A stretch of 64,000 nucleotides of DNA from Ferrimonas balearica DSM 9799 (GCF_000148645.1 NC_014541.1:2503139-2567138), one strand, 5' to 3'; shown: positions 43,287 to 52,866, counted from the stretch's first letter. A program made the numbers and translations. Notes: generated by a model from the sequence alone, not told the origin.

Positions 43287-43661
43287 ATGAACAAGCACGA
43301 AACGCTGATGCGACAAGCGTTTGGACCCAAAGCCGCCAACTTCACCCTGGCCGAGCAGATCGTTTCTGTCAGCCAGATTGCCCACAAAGTGGTGCAACTT
43401 TCCGACCATCTGGGCCCCTGCGCCCGCCCCGGTGATGAGCCGGAACTGTTACAGCTATGGCAACAAGGTCGTTACCTGATTCGCCTGCTGCGACAAAGCC
43501 GTCAGATTCAGATGGCCTGCACCGCGGTACCGGAGTTGCGTATCGCCATTGAACGCTTTGAGCAGGTTGAGCTGACCGTGCCCGCCGAATATCTGGCCCA
43601 GTTCCACGCGCCCCCCTACCTGACCGAAGCTCAGGCCAGATTGGCTGCGCTGACCGAATAG
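43287..43661 (+). CDS. Hypothetical protein
   Basis: A 124-residue helical cytoplasmic protein I do not recognise. Segments: FTLAEQIVSVSQIAHKVVQLSDHLG, then LLQLWQQGRYLIRLLRQ and LRIAIERFEQVELTVPAEYL; no membrane segment or cysteine motif. I chose ATG 43287, where protein-like sequence begins; upstream frame has no ribosome-binding site of note. It is a single-gene unit between two terminators, with a short inverted repeat (GGGAAC at 43188-43193 and GTTCCC at 43202-43207) in its upstream region. Confidence 0.65.
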   Translation: MNKHETLMRQAFGPKAANFTLAEQIVSVSQIAHKVVQLSDHLGPCARPGDEPELLQLWQQGRYLIRLLRQSRQIQMACTAVPELRIAIERFEQVELTVPAEYLAQFHAPPYLTEAQARLAALTE

Positions 43662-43665
43662 ACAC

Positions 43666-43697
43666 AAAAAAGCCCCGGCATCTGCCCGGGGCTTTTT
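43666..43697. terminator. Bidirectional terminator
   Basis: AGCCCCGG (43671-43678) pairs with CCGGGGCT (43686-43693); A-run before and T-run after, so it serves both convergent genes. Confidence 0.9.
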
Positions 43698-43718
43698 CTG
43701 TTTGCGACACCGCAGGGG

Positions 43719-43988
43719 TTAGCGAACCACCTGCTGGTCCGCCTCTTCCAGCGTGACTTCGCCCTTGTTCAGGCGGCGCAGCAGATTGACGTTGGCCGCT
43801 ACCGCCCGATGACGATTGAGGTAGATCGCATGGAGTATCGCCAAAGTCGGCCCAGAGGCCAGCCGGTCGCCCCGAATCAACTTGCGGATCGCGTCCGGCG
43901 TCAGGCCCGTTAGCTCGGCCAGTTGTCGATTGTCATAACCAAAGTGATCTTTGATCACCTGTATGATCAGCGTTGCGTCGTTCTTCAT
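43719..43988 (-). CDS. Small helix-turn-helix DNA-binding protein
   Basis: 89 residues. A lambda-repressor/Cro-like HTH is visible: FGYDNRQLAELTGLTPDAIRKLIRGDRLASGPTLA is helix-turn-helix followed by helix three. The remainder is a short helical tail (LLRRLNKGEVTLEEADQQ). AGGATT precedes the ATG at 43988. No toxin gene is adjacent. It lies 107 bases downstream of the membrane-fusion pair on the same strand. A palindrome upstream of that pair could be its target, but this is only a guess. Confidence 0.7.
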   Translation of the reverse strand: MKNDATLIIQVIKDHFGYDNRQLAELTGLTPDAIRKLIRGDRLASGPTLAILHAIYLNRHRAVAANVNLLRRLNKGEVTLEEADQQVVR

Positions 43989-44095
43989 GCCAATCCTAAA
44001 ATCTCAGCTTCAGTCTCGAATACTATCGAGCACGAAAGGCAAATTAAAGACAGGGTCGCGTTGCAACAGCGCCCCGCTCTCTTACTGAGCCCACC

Positions 44096-45085
44096 CTACA
44101 GGGATTGGACGTAGGACTTGATGGCCCCCAATCGGACCACGGCCGCCCCGACCATATCGAGAAAACCCAGTGCCGGGTGAGGCTTATTGGCGCTGATCCA
44201 GGCGGAGCCGGTCGTCCCCAGAGGCATCACAACGCCCTCCGGCACGTCAAACTCCAGAATCACGGTGCGACCCACCGGCGCAGCGCCTCTTTGGATGAAT
44301 CCCCCGACACTCTGGTCAAAGGGAAACGGACTGCCCTGCGACTCGCCGGTTGCCATCGTGATGCTGTGCACTCTGGCGCGGAAGATCTGGCCAGGATAGG
44401 CATCGACGTAAAACTCCGCGAACTGGCCCGGCTCAATGTACTGGTAGGACTGATCAGCAATCCGCATCTCAACGAACTTCCGGCTGGTGTCGTAGACGTG
44501 AAGCGCCCCCACCCGGGACCCTTCTCCCACAAGGACATGGGTCACCAGGCCATCGTGCGTTGCGGTAATCACATTGCGGGACAGCGTCGCCGCTTCACGC
44601 TCCATCTGGGCAACCCGCTCGGCCAGGTGCAACTCAGCCAACTCCACCGCTTCCTGCGCCGAACGCAGGTCATCCAGTGACGCGAACTTGCCCAGGTCAT
44701 GCTTATCCTGCAGGCGTCGTTCAGCCTGAGCCAGCTTGACCCGCTCCTGCTCCACCCGCGCTTCCGCCCGGGCCAGACGGGCCACCTGCTCATCATCCCG
44801 CAGTCGGTAAAGCTTTTGACCGGCTTTGACGCGCTCGTTGTGGTCCACATAGATCTCAACAATCTCCTGGCCGATGGGCGGAGACATCACCGTATGGGGG
44901 GCGCGAACCTGGGTTGAGTGGGTCAGGTCCGCCGGGGAATAGAGCCGGTGGGCGAAGAACAGCGCCGCAAACAGCAACGTGCCGCCCAGGGTCGCAATAA
45001 AGTAGTTTCTGGGGCGCTTCGCAACCAGGCCAAAACGGAACAGCAACCAGCAGATCAGCACGTAGGGAATCAATAACTCTTTCAT
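44096..45085 (-). CDS. HlyD-family membrane fusion protein (YiaV-like)
   Basis: A 329-residue periplasmic adaptor with two N-terminal hydrophobic segments (ELLIPYVLICWLLFRFGLV and FIATLGGTLLFAALFFAHRLY). The lipoyl-like half-motifs are VRAPHTVMSPPIGQEIVEIYVDHNERVKAGQKLYRL and ATHDGLVTHVLVGEGSRV, separated by an alpha-helical coiled hairpin rich in Ala/Glu/Arg. It resembles YiaV/EmrA-type proteins without an attached transporter. Start ATG 45085 has GGGAGAAA upstream and overlaps the 3' end of the preceding small gene by four bases. Substrate unknown. Confidence 0.82.
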   Translation of the reverse strand: MKELLIPYVLICWLLFRFGLVAKRPRNYFIATLGGTLLFAALFFAHRLYSPADLTHSTQVRAPHTVMSPPIGQEIVEIYVDHNERVKAGQKLYRLRDDEQVARLARAEARVEQERVKLAQAERRLQDKHDLGKFASLDDLRSAQEAVELAELHLAERVAQMEREAATLSRNVITATHDGLVTHVLVGEGSRVGALHVYDTSRKFVEMRIADQSYQYIEPGQFAEFYVDAYPGQIFRARVHSITMATGESQGSPFPFDQSVGGFIQRGAAPVGRTVILEFDVPEGVVMPLGTTGSAWISANKPHPALGFLDMVGAAVVRLGAIKSYVQSL

Positions 45086-45387
45086 GCTTTTTCTCCCATA
45101 AACCAGGCGCGAAGCGCTTCCCAATCCACCACCATCAGCAGCGCTGCCAATACCCAAAGCGGCTTGAACCACAACCCAAAGATACAGAGCCAGAACACAA
45201 AGCGACCCTGTGACCGCTCCTTAGCGAGCTTTTTGGGGAGGCTGTGCAGCTTCCAGAACTGGGCCGCAAGGAACACAAACAATGCCAACGTGACCAGCAG
45301 CAGCACCCACATAAACCAGGGGCTGTCCAACAACGGCATGATGGCGGGAACCTGATTCCACTCCATCTCTGTCGTATGTATCTTCAT
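45082..45387 (-). CDS. Small inner membrane protein coupled to the membrane fusion protein (YiaW-like)
   Basis: 101 residues with two strong hydrophobic segments (SPWFMWVLLLVTLALFVFLAA and FVFWLCIFGLWFKPLWVLAALLMVV) separated by a basic cytoplasmic loop (LHSLPKKLAKERSQGR). The arrangement is like YiaW/DUF3302, which accompanies the membrane fusion protein YiaV in E. coli. Ribosome-binding site AGGAG precedes ATG 45387. It is first in the pair; the stop overlaps the next start by four bases. Confidence 0.7.
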   Translation of the reverse strand: MKIHTTEMEWNQVPAIMPLLDSPWFMWVLLLVTLALFVFLAAQFWKLHSLPKKLAKERSQGRFVFWLCIFGLWFKPLWVLAALLMVVDWEALRAWFMGEKA

Positions 45388-45516
45388 AACTCTCCTCTTT
45401 GGGTTTGCGCGCCGTCTGGTGCACCGTCTCGGGCGGTTCCCTGCCCCCTCTCAATCGATGTGGTGAATTGTTACCCACGATGATGTATCGAATCAAACGG
45501 CAAATGTAACCATCTG

Positions 45517-45531
45517 CGATACACTGTATCG
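45517..45531. promoter_or_regulatory. Perfect palindromic operator candidate
   Basis: CGATACA-C-TGTATCG is a perfect 7-1-7 inverted repeat about 130 bases upstream of the membrane-protein pair. A second half-site TGTATCG occurs at 45484-45490, spaced 33 bases away. This suggests a dimeric repressor binding twice. The rest of the gap from 45388 to 45628 holds no gene. Confidence 0.5.
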
Positions 45532-45628
45532 ACTTAGAATATTTATCTGGAAAAAAGCGAGACGGGGTATGGTTGGCTGAAAGCCCGTGTGGGTTGACAC
45601 CCCTGTCCGGTGCCAACACCAAAGAGAA

Positions 45629-45660
45629 GCAGGGCGGGCACCGGCCGGCGCCCGCCCTGC
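45629..45660 (-). terminator. Terminator after the methyltransferase gene
   Basis: GCAGGGCGGGC (45629-45639) and GCCCGCCCTGC (45650-45660), a perfect 11-bp stem with a 10-base GC-rich loop; on the minus strand TTCTCTTT follows. Confidence 0.7.
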
Positions 45661-45681
45661 AGTACGATGGAGCGCGACGGG

Positions 45682-46401
45682 TTAAGGCTGTTTCCGCGCC
45701 AGCACAAACAGGAAGTTGGGCTCGGTGGTCAGTCGCAGGTAGGTATCAGGGCTGCGCATCCGCAGCCGTTCGGTGGGCGTCCCCTCCTCCAGCGCCAGAA
45801 TCGCAAACCCGTTGTCGGTGATGGCCGCAATCTGTTCGCTCAGAGAACGTCGATAAAAGGTGACCTCTACCGGCACGCCAACCGTTTCCCACTGCTCCGT
45901 GATCGCCTCCCGGACGTAATAGTTGCCCGACGCCGACAGGGCCGCGTCCGCCACCGGACTGTGGGTCGAAACCAGCAAACGTCCACCGGGTTTCAGCACC
46001 CGGGCACATTCGGCGAAAAAGGGAGACTGATCCGCCAGGTAGTGGACCATCAGCGAGCTCAGCACCAGATCGTATTGGCCCTCAGACTCACCGGGCAGGC
46101 CCTGCGCCAGATCCTGCTGATAGCAGCAAACCCGCGGGTCCCCGGCAAAACGCTGACGCACCAGCTCCACCATCGGCCCGGAGCCATCCACCGCCGTTAC
46201 CTGAGCACCGCGTGCCCGCAACGCATCAACGTACTCGCCCGAGCCGCACCCCAGGTCCAGCACCCGATGCCCGGCCAGTTCCGGCATCGCTCTGTCCAGC
46301 ATCGCCAGCGTGGTGGGACGCTCAAACTCGGCGTTGTAATCGTTGTCCTTCACCGCCTCGGCATAGGCCTTGGCGTATCGGGTGTACATCTCGTTCATCA
46401 T
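45682..46401 (-). CDS. Class I SAM-dependent methyltransferase
   Basis: About 239 residues. SAM-binding motif I is HRVLDLGCGSGEYVDALRARG, with the acidic residue in QVTAVDGSGPM; later YDLVLSSLMVHYLADQ and RVLKPGGRLLVSTHSP complete the Rossmann methyltransferase pattern. Start is uncertain: ATG 46401, ATG 46398 and GTG 46425 are in frame, none with a strong ribosome-binding site. The target is not evident from sequence. Single gene with terminators on both sides. Confidence 0.85.
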   Translation of the reverse strand: MMNEMYTRYAKAYAEAVKDNDYNAEFERPTTLAMLDRAMPELAGHRVLDLGCGSGEYVDALRARGAQVTAVDGSGPMVELVRQRFAGDPRVCCYQQDLAQGLPGESEGQYDLVLSSLMVHYLADQSPFFAECARVLKPGGRLLVSTHSPVADAALSASGNYYVREAITEQWETVGVPVEVTFYRRSLSEQIAAITDNGFAILALEEGTPTERLRMRSPDTYLRLTTEPNFLFVLARKQP

Positions 46402-46475
46402 TGCTGCCTGTGCTGTTTCGTTCACGCCCCGGACAACCGGGGAGATTGGGCCAAATCATGGCCGCCCCGGCGCAA

Positions 46476-46506
46476 AAAGCAAAAGCCCGGCTTTGCGGGC
46501 CGGGCT
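46476..46506 (-). terminator. Terminator of motY
   Basis: AGCCCGGC (46484-46491), 7-base loop, GCCGGGCT (46499-46506); on the minus strand TTTTGCTTTTTG follows. Confidence 0.8.
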
Positions 46507-46551
46507 CTCTGTTATGGGGTCTGTGGTGTCGCCATATACGTGGCGGTGCCC

Positions 46552-47409
46552 TCAATACTCCACCCGCACCACCACCCGACGGTTCAGGTCCCGCCCGCGG
46601 GTTGTGCGGTTGTTGGCAATGTGGCGCTGTTCACCGTGCGCGGTGGCGATGATCCGCTCCTCGGAGATGCCGGACTGCACCAAGTAGCTGCGCAAGGTGT
46701 TGGCCTGCTGTTCGGTGATGGCCTGGTTGGTGGCCTTGGAGCGGTGATTGTCGGTGTAGGTGTCGGTCAGCACCAGCTCTACCGCCGGGTCGAGCTGAAG
46801 GTACTGGATGATCTGGTCCACCCGGCGCTTTGACTCGCGGGTCAGCTCGCCATCCTTCTGCTGGTAGTGCAGCACAGAGAAAGCGATGTCCTCATAGCCA
46901 AACGGCAACAGGCTATCCAGGCAGTTGACGAAATCCCGGTAGGTGGGGGCGAAGTTGGCGGAGGAGAGGCCCACGGCCACCTGATCCGGGCTGTACCAGT
47001 CCTGATAGAAGAAGGTGGGTTGCATCCCCTGCTCCAGCTCCGTCAGCATCAGCCAGGCTTCCTGCTTGGGCAATTCACCGTTGAAGTGGCGGTAGTAGGT
47101 CAGCGCACCGATATCACGGGGGGGCACGCCGGGACGCCAGGCCGGGGCGATGGAGCGCACCCAGGCTTCGGTGGTGACGTCAGGCTTACGGCGCATCTCC
47201 AGAGTGAAGTGCAGATTGAGCTGTTTGCTGGCCCGGCTGACAAACACCGCCTTACCATAGCGGGGGATCTCGTGGCTGAGCACGCACTGCAGCGGCGAGG
47301 ATTGCTCCATCTGCCACAGTGAGCCTTCAATCGGCGCCACGTAGTTGCGGATACCCGCTTGTGCGGCTGTACTCATCAGCAGCACCAGTAAGCCCGTCCA
47401 GCGTATCAT
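46552..47409 (-). CDS. motY: Sodium-type flagellar protein MotY
   Basis: Component of the T ring that anchors PomA/PomB stators of polar, sodium-driven flagella. 285 residues with signal peptide ([13 protein letters not shown]), then the MotY-specific N-terminal domain ([56 protein letters not shown]). The C-terminal OmpA-like peptidoglycan-binding domain has [20 protein letters not shown] and [17 protein letters not shown], ending [14 protein letters not shown]. The start is ATG 47409, where the signal peptide begins. No other flagellar genes are nearby, as is usual for motY. Confidence 0.92.
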   Translation of the reverse strand: MIRWTGLLVLLMSTAAQAGIRNYVAPIEGSLWQMEQSSPLQCVLSHEIPRYGKAVFVSRASKQLNLHFTLEMRRKPDVTTEAWVRSIAPAWRPGVPPRDIGALTYYRHFNGELPKQEAWLMLTELEQGMQPTFFYQDWYSPDQVAVGLSSANFAPTYRDFVNCLDSLLPFGYEDIAFSVLHYQQKDGELTRESKRRVDQIIQYLQLDPAVELVLTDTYTDNHRSKATNQAITEQQANTLRSYLVQSGISEERIIATAHGEQRHIANNRTTRGRDLNRRVVVRVEY

Positions 47410-47559
47410 TGCCAACCCCCAATCTTCGTCATGCTCCCTGTATCGGCGCTCAACGGGCAAGCTTTAGCTCATAGAACAGGCAGTCGCGCTCTCCCTGGCA
47501 TTTCAATCACCAGATCGGTTTGCGATAATGTGCGGCCCTGCGAACAACCTGACGATGCT

Positions 47560-48228
47560 ATGACCAACCAAAACGACGCCAACCTGCTCAGCAACCGCTT
47601 CCGAGGCTACTACCCGGTGGTGATTGACGTTGAAACCGCCGGTTTCAACGCGCAGACCGACGCCCTCCTCGAGATCGCGGCGGTCACGCTGAAGATGGAT
47701 GAGCAGGGTTGGTTGCAGCCGGACCAGACCATCCACTTCCACGTTGCCCCCTTTGAAGGCGCCAACCTGGAACCGGCAGCGCTGGAGTTTAATGGCATCA
47801 CCGACCCCTTCAGCGCCCTGCGTGGTGCGGTGTCTGAGCGCGAAGCCTTAAGCGAAATCTTCAAACTGGTTCGCAAGGGCCAGAAAGCCGCGGGCTGTAA
47901 CCGCTCCATCATCGTGGCCCACAACGCCACCTTCGATCAGAGCTTCGTCAACGCCGCGTCCGAGCGTACCAAGATGAAGCGGGTGCCCTTCCACCCGTTC
48001 GGCACCTTTGATACCGCTGCCCTGTCCGGCCTGGCACTGGGCCAGACCGTACTGGCCAAAGCCTGTCGTGCCGCCGGCATTCCGTTCGACAACAAAGAAG
48101 CGCACTCCGCCCTGTACGACACCCAGCGTACCGCCGAGCTGTTCTGCTACATCGTCAACCGCTGGAAAGCTCTGGGCGGCTGGCCCATGGTGCCCGGCGA
48201 AGAGGCCGGCAAACTGACCAACTCCTGA
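47560..48228 (+). CDS. rnt: Ribonuclease T
   Basis: A DEDD-family 3'-5' exoribonuclease that trims tRNA and other stable RNA ends; 222 residues. Exonuclease motifs: [13 protein letters not shown] (catalytic D and E), [14 protein letters not shown] (D) and [16 protein letters not shown] (H and D). The basic patch is around [19 protein letters not shown]. Start ATG 47560 is chosen because it gives the family N-terminus; upstream frame is not conserved-looking. It diverges from motY. Confidence 0.95.
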   Translation: MTNQNDANLLSNRFRGYYPVVIDVETAGFNAQTDALLEIAAVTLKMDEQGWLQPDQTIHFHVAPFEGANLEPAALEFNGITDPFSALRGAVSEREALSEIFKLVRKGQKAAGCNRSIIVAHNATFDQSFVNAASERTKMKRVPFHPFGTFDTAALSGLALGQTVLAKACRAAGIPFDNKEAHSALYDTQRTAELFCYIVNRWKALGGWPMVPGEEAGKLTNS

Positions 48229-48240
48229 TACGCAGAAAAA

Positions 48241-48264
48241 GGCGGCCCGATGGCCGCCTTTTTT
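48241..48264 (+). terminator. Terminator of rnt
   Basis: GGCGGCC (48241-48247), CGAT loop, GGCCGCC (48252-48258), then six T. Confidence 0.9.
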
Positions 48265-48283
48265 ATGGCTGAATTCCGGGCAC

Positions 48284-48312
48284 AAAAAAGGCGACCTTGC
48301 GGTCGCCTTTTT
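48284..48312 (-). terminator. Terminator of the peroxiredoxin gene
   Basis: GGCGACC (48290-48296), TTGC loop, GGTCGCC (48301-48307); T-runs on both strands allow bidirectional use. Confidence 0.9.
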
Positions 48313-48325
48313 GGCTCACTGTGGC

Positions 48326-48931
48326 TTACAGGCCTTCAGCGTGCTCGGACAGGAAGCGGGCTACGCCGTCCGGAGAAGCGTCCATACCCTGCTTACCTTT
48401 TTCCCACTGAGCCGGGCACACTTCGCCGTGCTCTTCGTGGAACTGCAGAGCGTCAACCATACGCAGCATCTCGTCGATGTTACGGCCCAGCGGCAGGTCG
48501 TTCACGATCTGGTGGCGAACCAGGCCTTCCTTGTCAATCAGGAAGGAGGCACGGAAGGCCACACCGGCTTCCGGGTGCTCTACATCGTAGGCCTGGCAGA
48601 TTTCGTGCTTAACGTCAGCCACCAGCGGGTAGCGAACCTGGCCGATACCGCCGTTCTCTACAGAGGTGTTACGCCATGCGTTGTGGGAGAACTGGGAGTC
48701 GATGGATACGCCGATAACTTCAACGCCACGCTTCTGGAACTCTTCGATGCGGTGGTCAAAAGCGATCAGCTCAGACGGGCATACGAAGGTGAAGTCCAGC
48801 GGGTAGAAGAAAACCACTGCAGGCTTGCCCTTGATAGCAGAGTGCAGGTTGAAGGAATCAACGATTTCGCCGTTGCCCAGCACAGCTGCAGCAGTAAAAT
48901 CCGGGGCTTGACGACCTACGAGTACGCTCAT
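48326..48931 (-). CDS. Typical 2-Cys peroxiredoxin (AhpC/Tsa type)
   Basis: Reduces hydrogen peroxide and alkyl hydroperoxides. 201 residues from ATG 48931, which has GGAGAT upstream. Peroxidatic Cys in FYPLDFTFVCPSEL, resolving Cys in HGEVCPAQW, and the conserved Arg in GVAFRASFLIDKEG. The C-terminus is long (ARFLSEHAEGL), as in 2-Cys enzymes of the Tsa group, suggesting sensitivity to overoxidation. It uses a disulfide reductant such as thioredoxin or AhpF, neither present here. Single gene; OxyR control is likely from family knowledge but no site was confirmed. Confidence 0.95.
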   Translation of the reverse strand: MSVLVGRQAPDFTAAAVLGNGEIVDSFNLHSAIKGKPAVVFFYPLDFTFVCPSELIAFDHRIEEFQKRGVEVIGVSIDSQFSHNAWRNTSVENGGIGQVRYPLVADVKHEICQAYDVEHPEAGVAFRASFLIDKEGLVRHQIVNDLPLGRNIDEMLRMVDALQFHEEHGEVCPAQWEKGKQGMDASPDGVARFLSEHAEGL

Positions 48932-49230
48932 TTTCCATCTCCAAAGGTATTGGTTTAGTTTCCGTCGGTTAGCGATGCCGCTCACCGTTGGAATGCATAA
49001 TACGTTCGGCCCTTCCTCGAAACAACACCTACCCTGTTCTACTTTTTCGATTGGGCTGAGAGAAAAACCGAATGTCGATTTTGTGTTACCCGGCTAACAC
49101 TTTTGCCTGCCGGAGGAAAAAAACGCAGTCCAATCTGCCATCCATATAGACAGCGCTATGGTGATCCCTTACAAATGGGAGCCTTGCGACGCCCATTCCG
49201 ATAAGAAAAACGATTGAGACACCCCTTTCT
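48932..49230. other. Intergenic region between divergent peroxiredoxin and antiporter genes
   Basis: About 300 bases. It must hold both promoters. I see AT-rich stretches (near 48996-49010 and 49040-49085) but no operator I can name with confidence. Confidence 0.4.
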
Positions 49231-50586
49231 ATGAATGCAGTCATTATTGCCGTAGCACTGATGCTGGCCCTGAGCCTTGCCCGCGTTAATGTCGTGATCG
49301 CCCTGATCACCAGTGCACTCGTCGCTGGTTTGACCGCCGGCATGGACATCAGCAGCACCATCAAAGCCTTTAATGAAGGGCTTGGCGGTGGTGCCGAAGT
49401 GGCCTTGGCTTACGCCCTTCTCGGCGCCTTTGCCGTGGCCCTGGCCCACACCGGCATCACCGATCTCCTGTCCCGCTCCATCATCCGTCGACTCGGCGGT
49501 AAGCCGGATCCCAGCACCGTCCGCAAAGTGCGCATCCTGATGCTGATGGCGATCCTGGCGATGGCGGTGATGTCCCAGAACCTGGTGCCGGTGCACATCG
49601 CCTTTGTGCCGATTCTGATCCCGCCGCTGCTGCACGTTATGAGCAGCCTGCGCATGGACCGTCGCCTGGTGGCCTGTGTCATCACCTTTGGTCTGGTGAC
49701 CACCTATATGGCCCTGCCGGTGGGCTTTGGCCTGATCTTCCAGGAAGGGTTGCTGCTGCAGAACCTGCTGAGTAATGGCCTGCAGGCTCAGGTAGACAGC
49801 GGCGCCGTCGGCCCGCTGGTGGTGGGCGATGTGGCGTCCGCCATGGTGATCCCGGCCATCGGCATGCTGATCGGTCTGGCCATCGCGGTATTCATTACCT
49901 ACCGCAAACCGCGGGATTACAGTGAAAGCCAGATCCTGGCCACTGAGCCCGAACACACCGAACTGAACCCCCGCCGCATCCAGGTGGCGTTGCTGGCCAT
50001 CGTTGCCGCACTGGGCGTTCAGCTGTGGACCGGCTCCATGATCTTCGGTGCCCTGATCGGTTTTGTGATTCTGAGCGTGGCGGGGATCGACAAAGAGGAG
50101 ATCACCGCTCAGGATGCCTTTACCCGTGGCGTCCACATGATGGCCAACATCGGCTTTATCATGATCGCCGCCAAAGGCTTTGCCGAAGTGGTAAAAGCCA
50201 CTGGTGAGGTGCCGATGCTGGTGGAGTCGGTACGAGACATCATTGGTGACAACAAAGCGTTGGCCGCCTTTATGATGCTGTTTGTCGGCCTGGTGATCAC
50301 CATGGGAATCGGTTCCTCCTTCTCCACCATCCCGATCATCGCCACCATCTATGTCCCACTGGGCCTGAGCTTTGGCTTTTCGGTACCGGCGATCATCGCG
50401 CTGGTGGGCACCGCTGCCGCGCTGGGGGATGCCGGCTCTCCGGCCTCTGACTCCACGTTGGGCCCGACCTCCGGTCTGAACGCCGACGGTCAGCACGACC
50501 ACATCCGCGATACGGTGATCCCCACTTTTGTCCACTTCAACCTGCCGCTGCTGGCCGCAGGCTGGCTGGCGGCCATGGTGCTGTAA
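49231..50586 (+). CDS. NhaC/YuiF-type Na+/H+ antiporter family protein
   Basis: A polytopic membrane protein of 451 residues with about 11 hydrophobic helices. Features of the family: an [13 protein letters not shown] region, [19 protein letters not shown] and the C-terminal [36 protein letters not shown] block. Similar proteins are annotated as Na+/H+ antiporters or as amino-acid (histidine) carriers, so the substrate is uncertain. ATG 49231 begins directly with a hydrophobic helix. Single gene ending in a strong terminator. Confidence 0.82.
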   Translation: MNAVIIAVALMLALSLARVNVVIALITSALVAGLTAGMDISSTIKAFNEGLGGGAEVALAYALLGAFAVALAHTGITDLLSRSIIRRLGGKPDPSTVRKVRILMLMAILAMAVMSQNLVPVHIAFVPILIPPLLHVMSSLRMDRRLVACVITFGLVTTYMALPVGFGLIFQEGLLLQNLLSNGLQAQVDSGAVGPLVVGDVASAMVIPAIGMLIGLAIAVFITYRKPRDYSESQILATEPEHTELNPRRIQVALLAIVAALGVQLWTGSMIFGALIGFVILSVAGIDKEEITAQDAFTRGVHMMANIGFIMIAAKGFAEVVKATGEVPMLVESVRDIIGDNKALAAFMMLFVGLVITMGIGSSFSTIPIIATIYVPLGLSFGFSVPAIIALVGTAAALGDAGSPASDSTLGPTSGLNADGQHDHIRDTVIPTFVHFNLPLLAAGWLAAMVL

Positions 50587-50605
50587 ACCGGCCCTAAGTG
50601 AACAC

Positions 50606-50631
50606 AACGCCCCGCAGTGCGGGGCGTTTTT
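50606..50631 (+). terminator. Terminator of the antiporter gene
   Basis: ACGCCCCGC, AGT loop, GCGGGGCGT, then T-run. Confidence 0.92.
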
Positions 50632-50696
50632 GTTTCCGCCCCTGACATCCGTCAGAGCGCCGGTTACACTAAGCCGCGCCCGCAACGAGAGACCCC

Positions 50697-52436
50697 ATGG
50701 CTTACACCCTCCGCCCCTACCAACAAGAAGCCGTTCAGGCCGTCATTCAGCATTTCCGCCAAAAGCGCAGCCCTGCCGTGGTGGTGCTGCCCACCGGGGC
50801 CGGCAAGAGCCTGGTGATTGCCGAGTTGGCCCGCATCGCCAAAGGGCGTGTGCTGGTGCTGACCCATGTGCAGGAGCTGGTGGCACAGAACCGGGAGAAG
50901 TTTGCTGCCTACGGGCTGGAAAGTTCGGTCTACTCGGCGGGGCTGGGACAAAAGGACATCAGTGCCAAGGTGGTGTTTGCCTCGGTGCAATCCCTGGCCC
51001 GGGCCCAGTCAAAGCTGACGGAACCCTACTCCATCGTCATCATTGATGAGTGCCACCGCATCAGCCAGGAGTCGGAGTCCCAGTATCAGAGCCTGCTGAG
51101 CACCCTGCGCCAGGCAAACCCGGCCTTGTGCGTGCTGGGCCTGACCGCCACACCCTACCGCCTTGATGGAGGCTGGATCTATCAGCGCCACTACCAGGGC
51201 GCCCTGCGCAGCACCGACGCCAAGCCATTTGATGAGTGCATCTACGAGTTGCCCATCAGCCACCTGATTAAGTCAGGCTACCTGACCCCGCCGACCATGA
51301 TGGACGGCGCGGTGGCCAGCTGGCTACTGTGCGATGAAGGTGACGAGCCTAAACTCAACCCGGAGCTGCGGGGCCGGGCCACGGCACTGATCTGCGAACA
51401 GCTGGTTGAGCAGGCGAAGCAGCGCGAGGGGGTGATCATCTTCGCCGCCAGCGTCCGCCATGGTCGTGAGGTGCTGGCCCTGCTGCCGCCGGAGCAATCG
51501 GCTCTGCTGACCGCTGACACCCCCAAGGCGGAACGACAACAGCTGATTGACGCGTTCAAGGCGCGGCAGCTGAAGTTTCTGGTGAACGTGGCGGTGTTAA
51601 CCACCGGCTTCGATGCCCCTCATGTCGACCTGATCGCCCTGTTGCGCCGCACCGATTCCGTGGCGCTGTTCCAGCAGATGGTGGGCCGTGGCCTGCGCCT
51701 GTCGCCGGGCAAGACCGACTGTCTGGTGCTGGACTACGCCGGCAACGGCTATTCCCTTTACTCTCCCGAGGTGGGCGAGCCTCGTCCCCACCCGGACACC
51801 AGTCCGGTCAGCGTGCCCTGCCCCAAGTGCGGCCACGACAACGCGTTCTGGGGCAAAACCGATGACAACGGGCTGGTGCTGGAGCACTTCGGTCGTCGTT
51901 GCCAGGGCTACCAGAATGACGAGCACGGCAAAGCGGTGCAGTGTGACTACCGTTTTCGCTATAAGGAGTGCCCGGACTGCCTGACGGAAAACGACATTGC
52001 CGCGCGGGACTGCCATGGCTGTGGCAAAGCCCTCGCCGACCCGGACAAACGCCTTGCCGAAGTGCTGCGGCTGAAAGACTACAAGGTGCTGCGTTGTGCG
52101 GGAGTGAGCCTGGCGGCGGTCAGCGGTAAACAGGGCGCACGTCAGATTGAGGTGACCTGGCACGACGAGGACGGCGACACCCTGAGCCGTCGCTTCGGCT
52201 ATGACAGTCCGGGCCAGCGTGGTCTGTTTTACCACCAGTTTGTCCGCAACCATCTGAAAAGCCCTGGCCAGCCCTTGCGCCTGCCGGACGTCGACGCCGT
52301 GGTCAGCCAGGCGGCGCGTTTCCGCCACCCGGATTTCGTGATCGCGCGGTTCGAAAATAAGCGCTACTGGAAGGTGATTGAAACCCTGTTCGATTACCAG
52401 GGGCGCTACCGCAAAGCCGACAGCGCCTACGGTTAA
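50697..52436 (+). CDS. radD: RadD superfamily 2 helicase/ATPase
   Basis: A 579-residue SF2 DNA helicase homologous to E. coli RadD (YejH), which acts with RecA and SSB in double-strand-break repair and template-switching. Walker A is VVLPTGAGKSLV, motif II is IIDECHRI, motif III GLTATPYR, and motif VI MVGRGLRLSPGKTD. A zinc-finger-like region follows: VPCPKCGHDN, ECPDCLTENDIAARDCHGCGK. The C-terminal winged region ends in YRKADSAYG. Length is near the E. coli protein. Start ATG 50697; single gene. Confidence 0.95.
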   Translation: MAYTLRPYQQEAVQAVIQHFRQKRSPAVVVLPTGAGKSLVIAELARIAKGRVLVLTHVQELVAQNREKFAAYGLESSVYSAGLGQKDISAKVVFASVQSLARAQSKLTEPYSIVIIDECHRISQESESQYQSLLSTLRQANPALCVLGLTATPYRLDGGWIYQRHYQGALRSTDAKPFDECIYELPISHLIKSGYLTPPTMMDGAVASWLLCDEGDEPKLNPELRGRATALICEQLVEQAKQREGVIIFAASVRHGREVLALLPPEQSALLTADTPKAERQQLIDAFKARQLKFLVNVAVLTTGFDAPHVDLIALLRRTDSVALFQQMVGRGLRLSPGKTDCLVLDYAGNGYSLYSPEVGEPRPHPDTSPVSVPCPKCGHDNAFWGKTDDNGLVLEHFGRRCQGYQNDEHGKAVQCDYRFRYKECPDCLTENDIAARDCHGCGKALADPDKRLAEVLRLKDYKVLRCAGVSLAAVSGKQGARQIEVTWHDEDGDTLSRRFGYDSPGQRGLFYHQFVRNHLKSPGQPLRLPDVDAVVSQAARFRHPDFVIARFENKRYWKVIETLFDYQGRYRKADSAYG

Positions 52437-52602
52437 TCCGGTTTAATCCCGATAGCGTTAATCGATTCTGCCGTTTTGGCTCCAGCAGGTGAAAGCGGCA
52501 TAGTATCGCCAACACACAATTTCGCGCCCCGGCCTGCCCCGGGCCACGCCCAATTCACTGAACTGTGATATAACGGCTCAGCGATACCAAATGGAGAACA
52601 TT

Positions 52603-52866
52603 ATGTTTGTGGTTATTTTTGGCCGTCCGGGCTGTCCTTACTGCGTCCGCGCCAAGCAGATCGCCGAGTCCCTGCAAGAAACTCGCGAAGACTTCAAATT
52701 CCGCTACGTTGATATGCATGCCGAAGGCGTGAGCAAAGAAGATCTGGAAAAGACCGTGGGTAAGCCGGTCCACACCGTGCCGCAGATCTTCATCGATCAA
52801 AACCACATCGGTGGCTGCGACGATTTCGAAGCCTACGCCAAGGAAAATCTGGGTCTGTACGCCTAA
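52603..52866 (+). CDS. grxA: Glutaredoxin 1
   Basis: An 87-residue dithiol glutaredoxin. Active site is GRPGCPYCVRAK; the glutathione-binding TVPQIFIDQ and GGCDDF follow in order. Close to E. coli GrxA along its whole length; partner of ribonucleotide reductase and methionine/PAPS reductases. GGAGA at 52594-52598 sets ATG 52603 as the start and excludes an in-frame ATG at 52591. OxyR control is known for E. coli grxA but no site was verified here. Confidence 0.95.
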   Translation: MFVVIFGRPGCPYCVRAKQIAESLQETREDFKFRYVDMHAEGVSKEDLEKTVGKPVHTVPQIFIDQNHIGGCDDFEAYAKENLGLYA

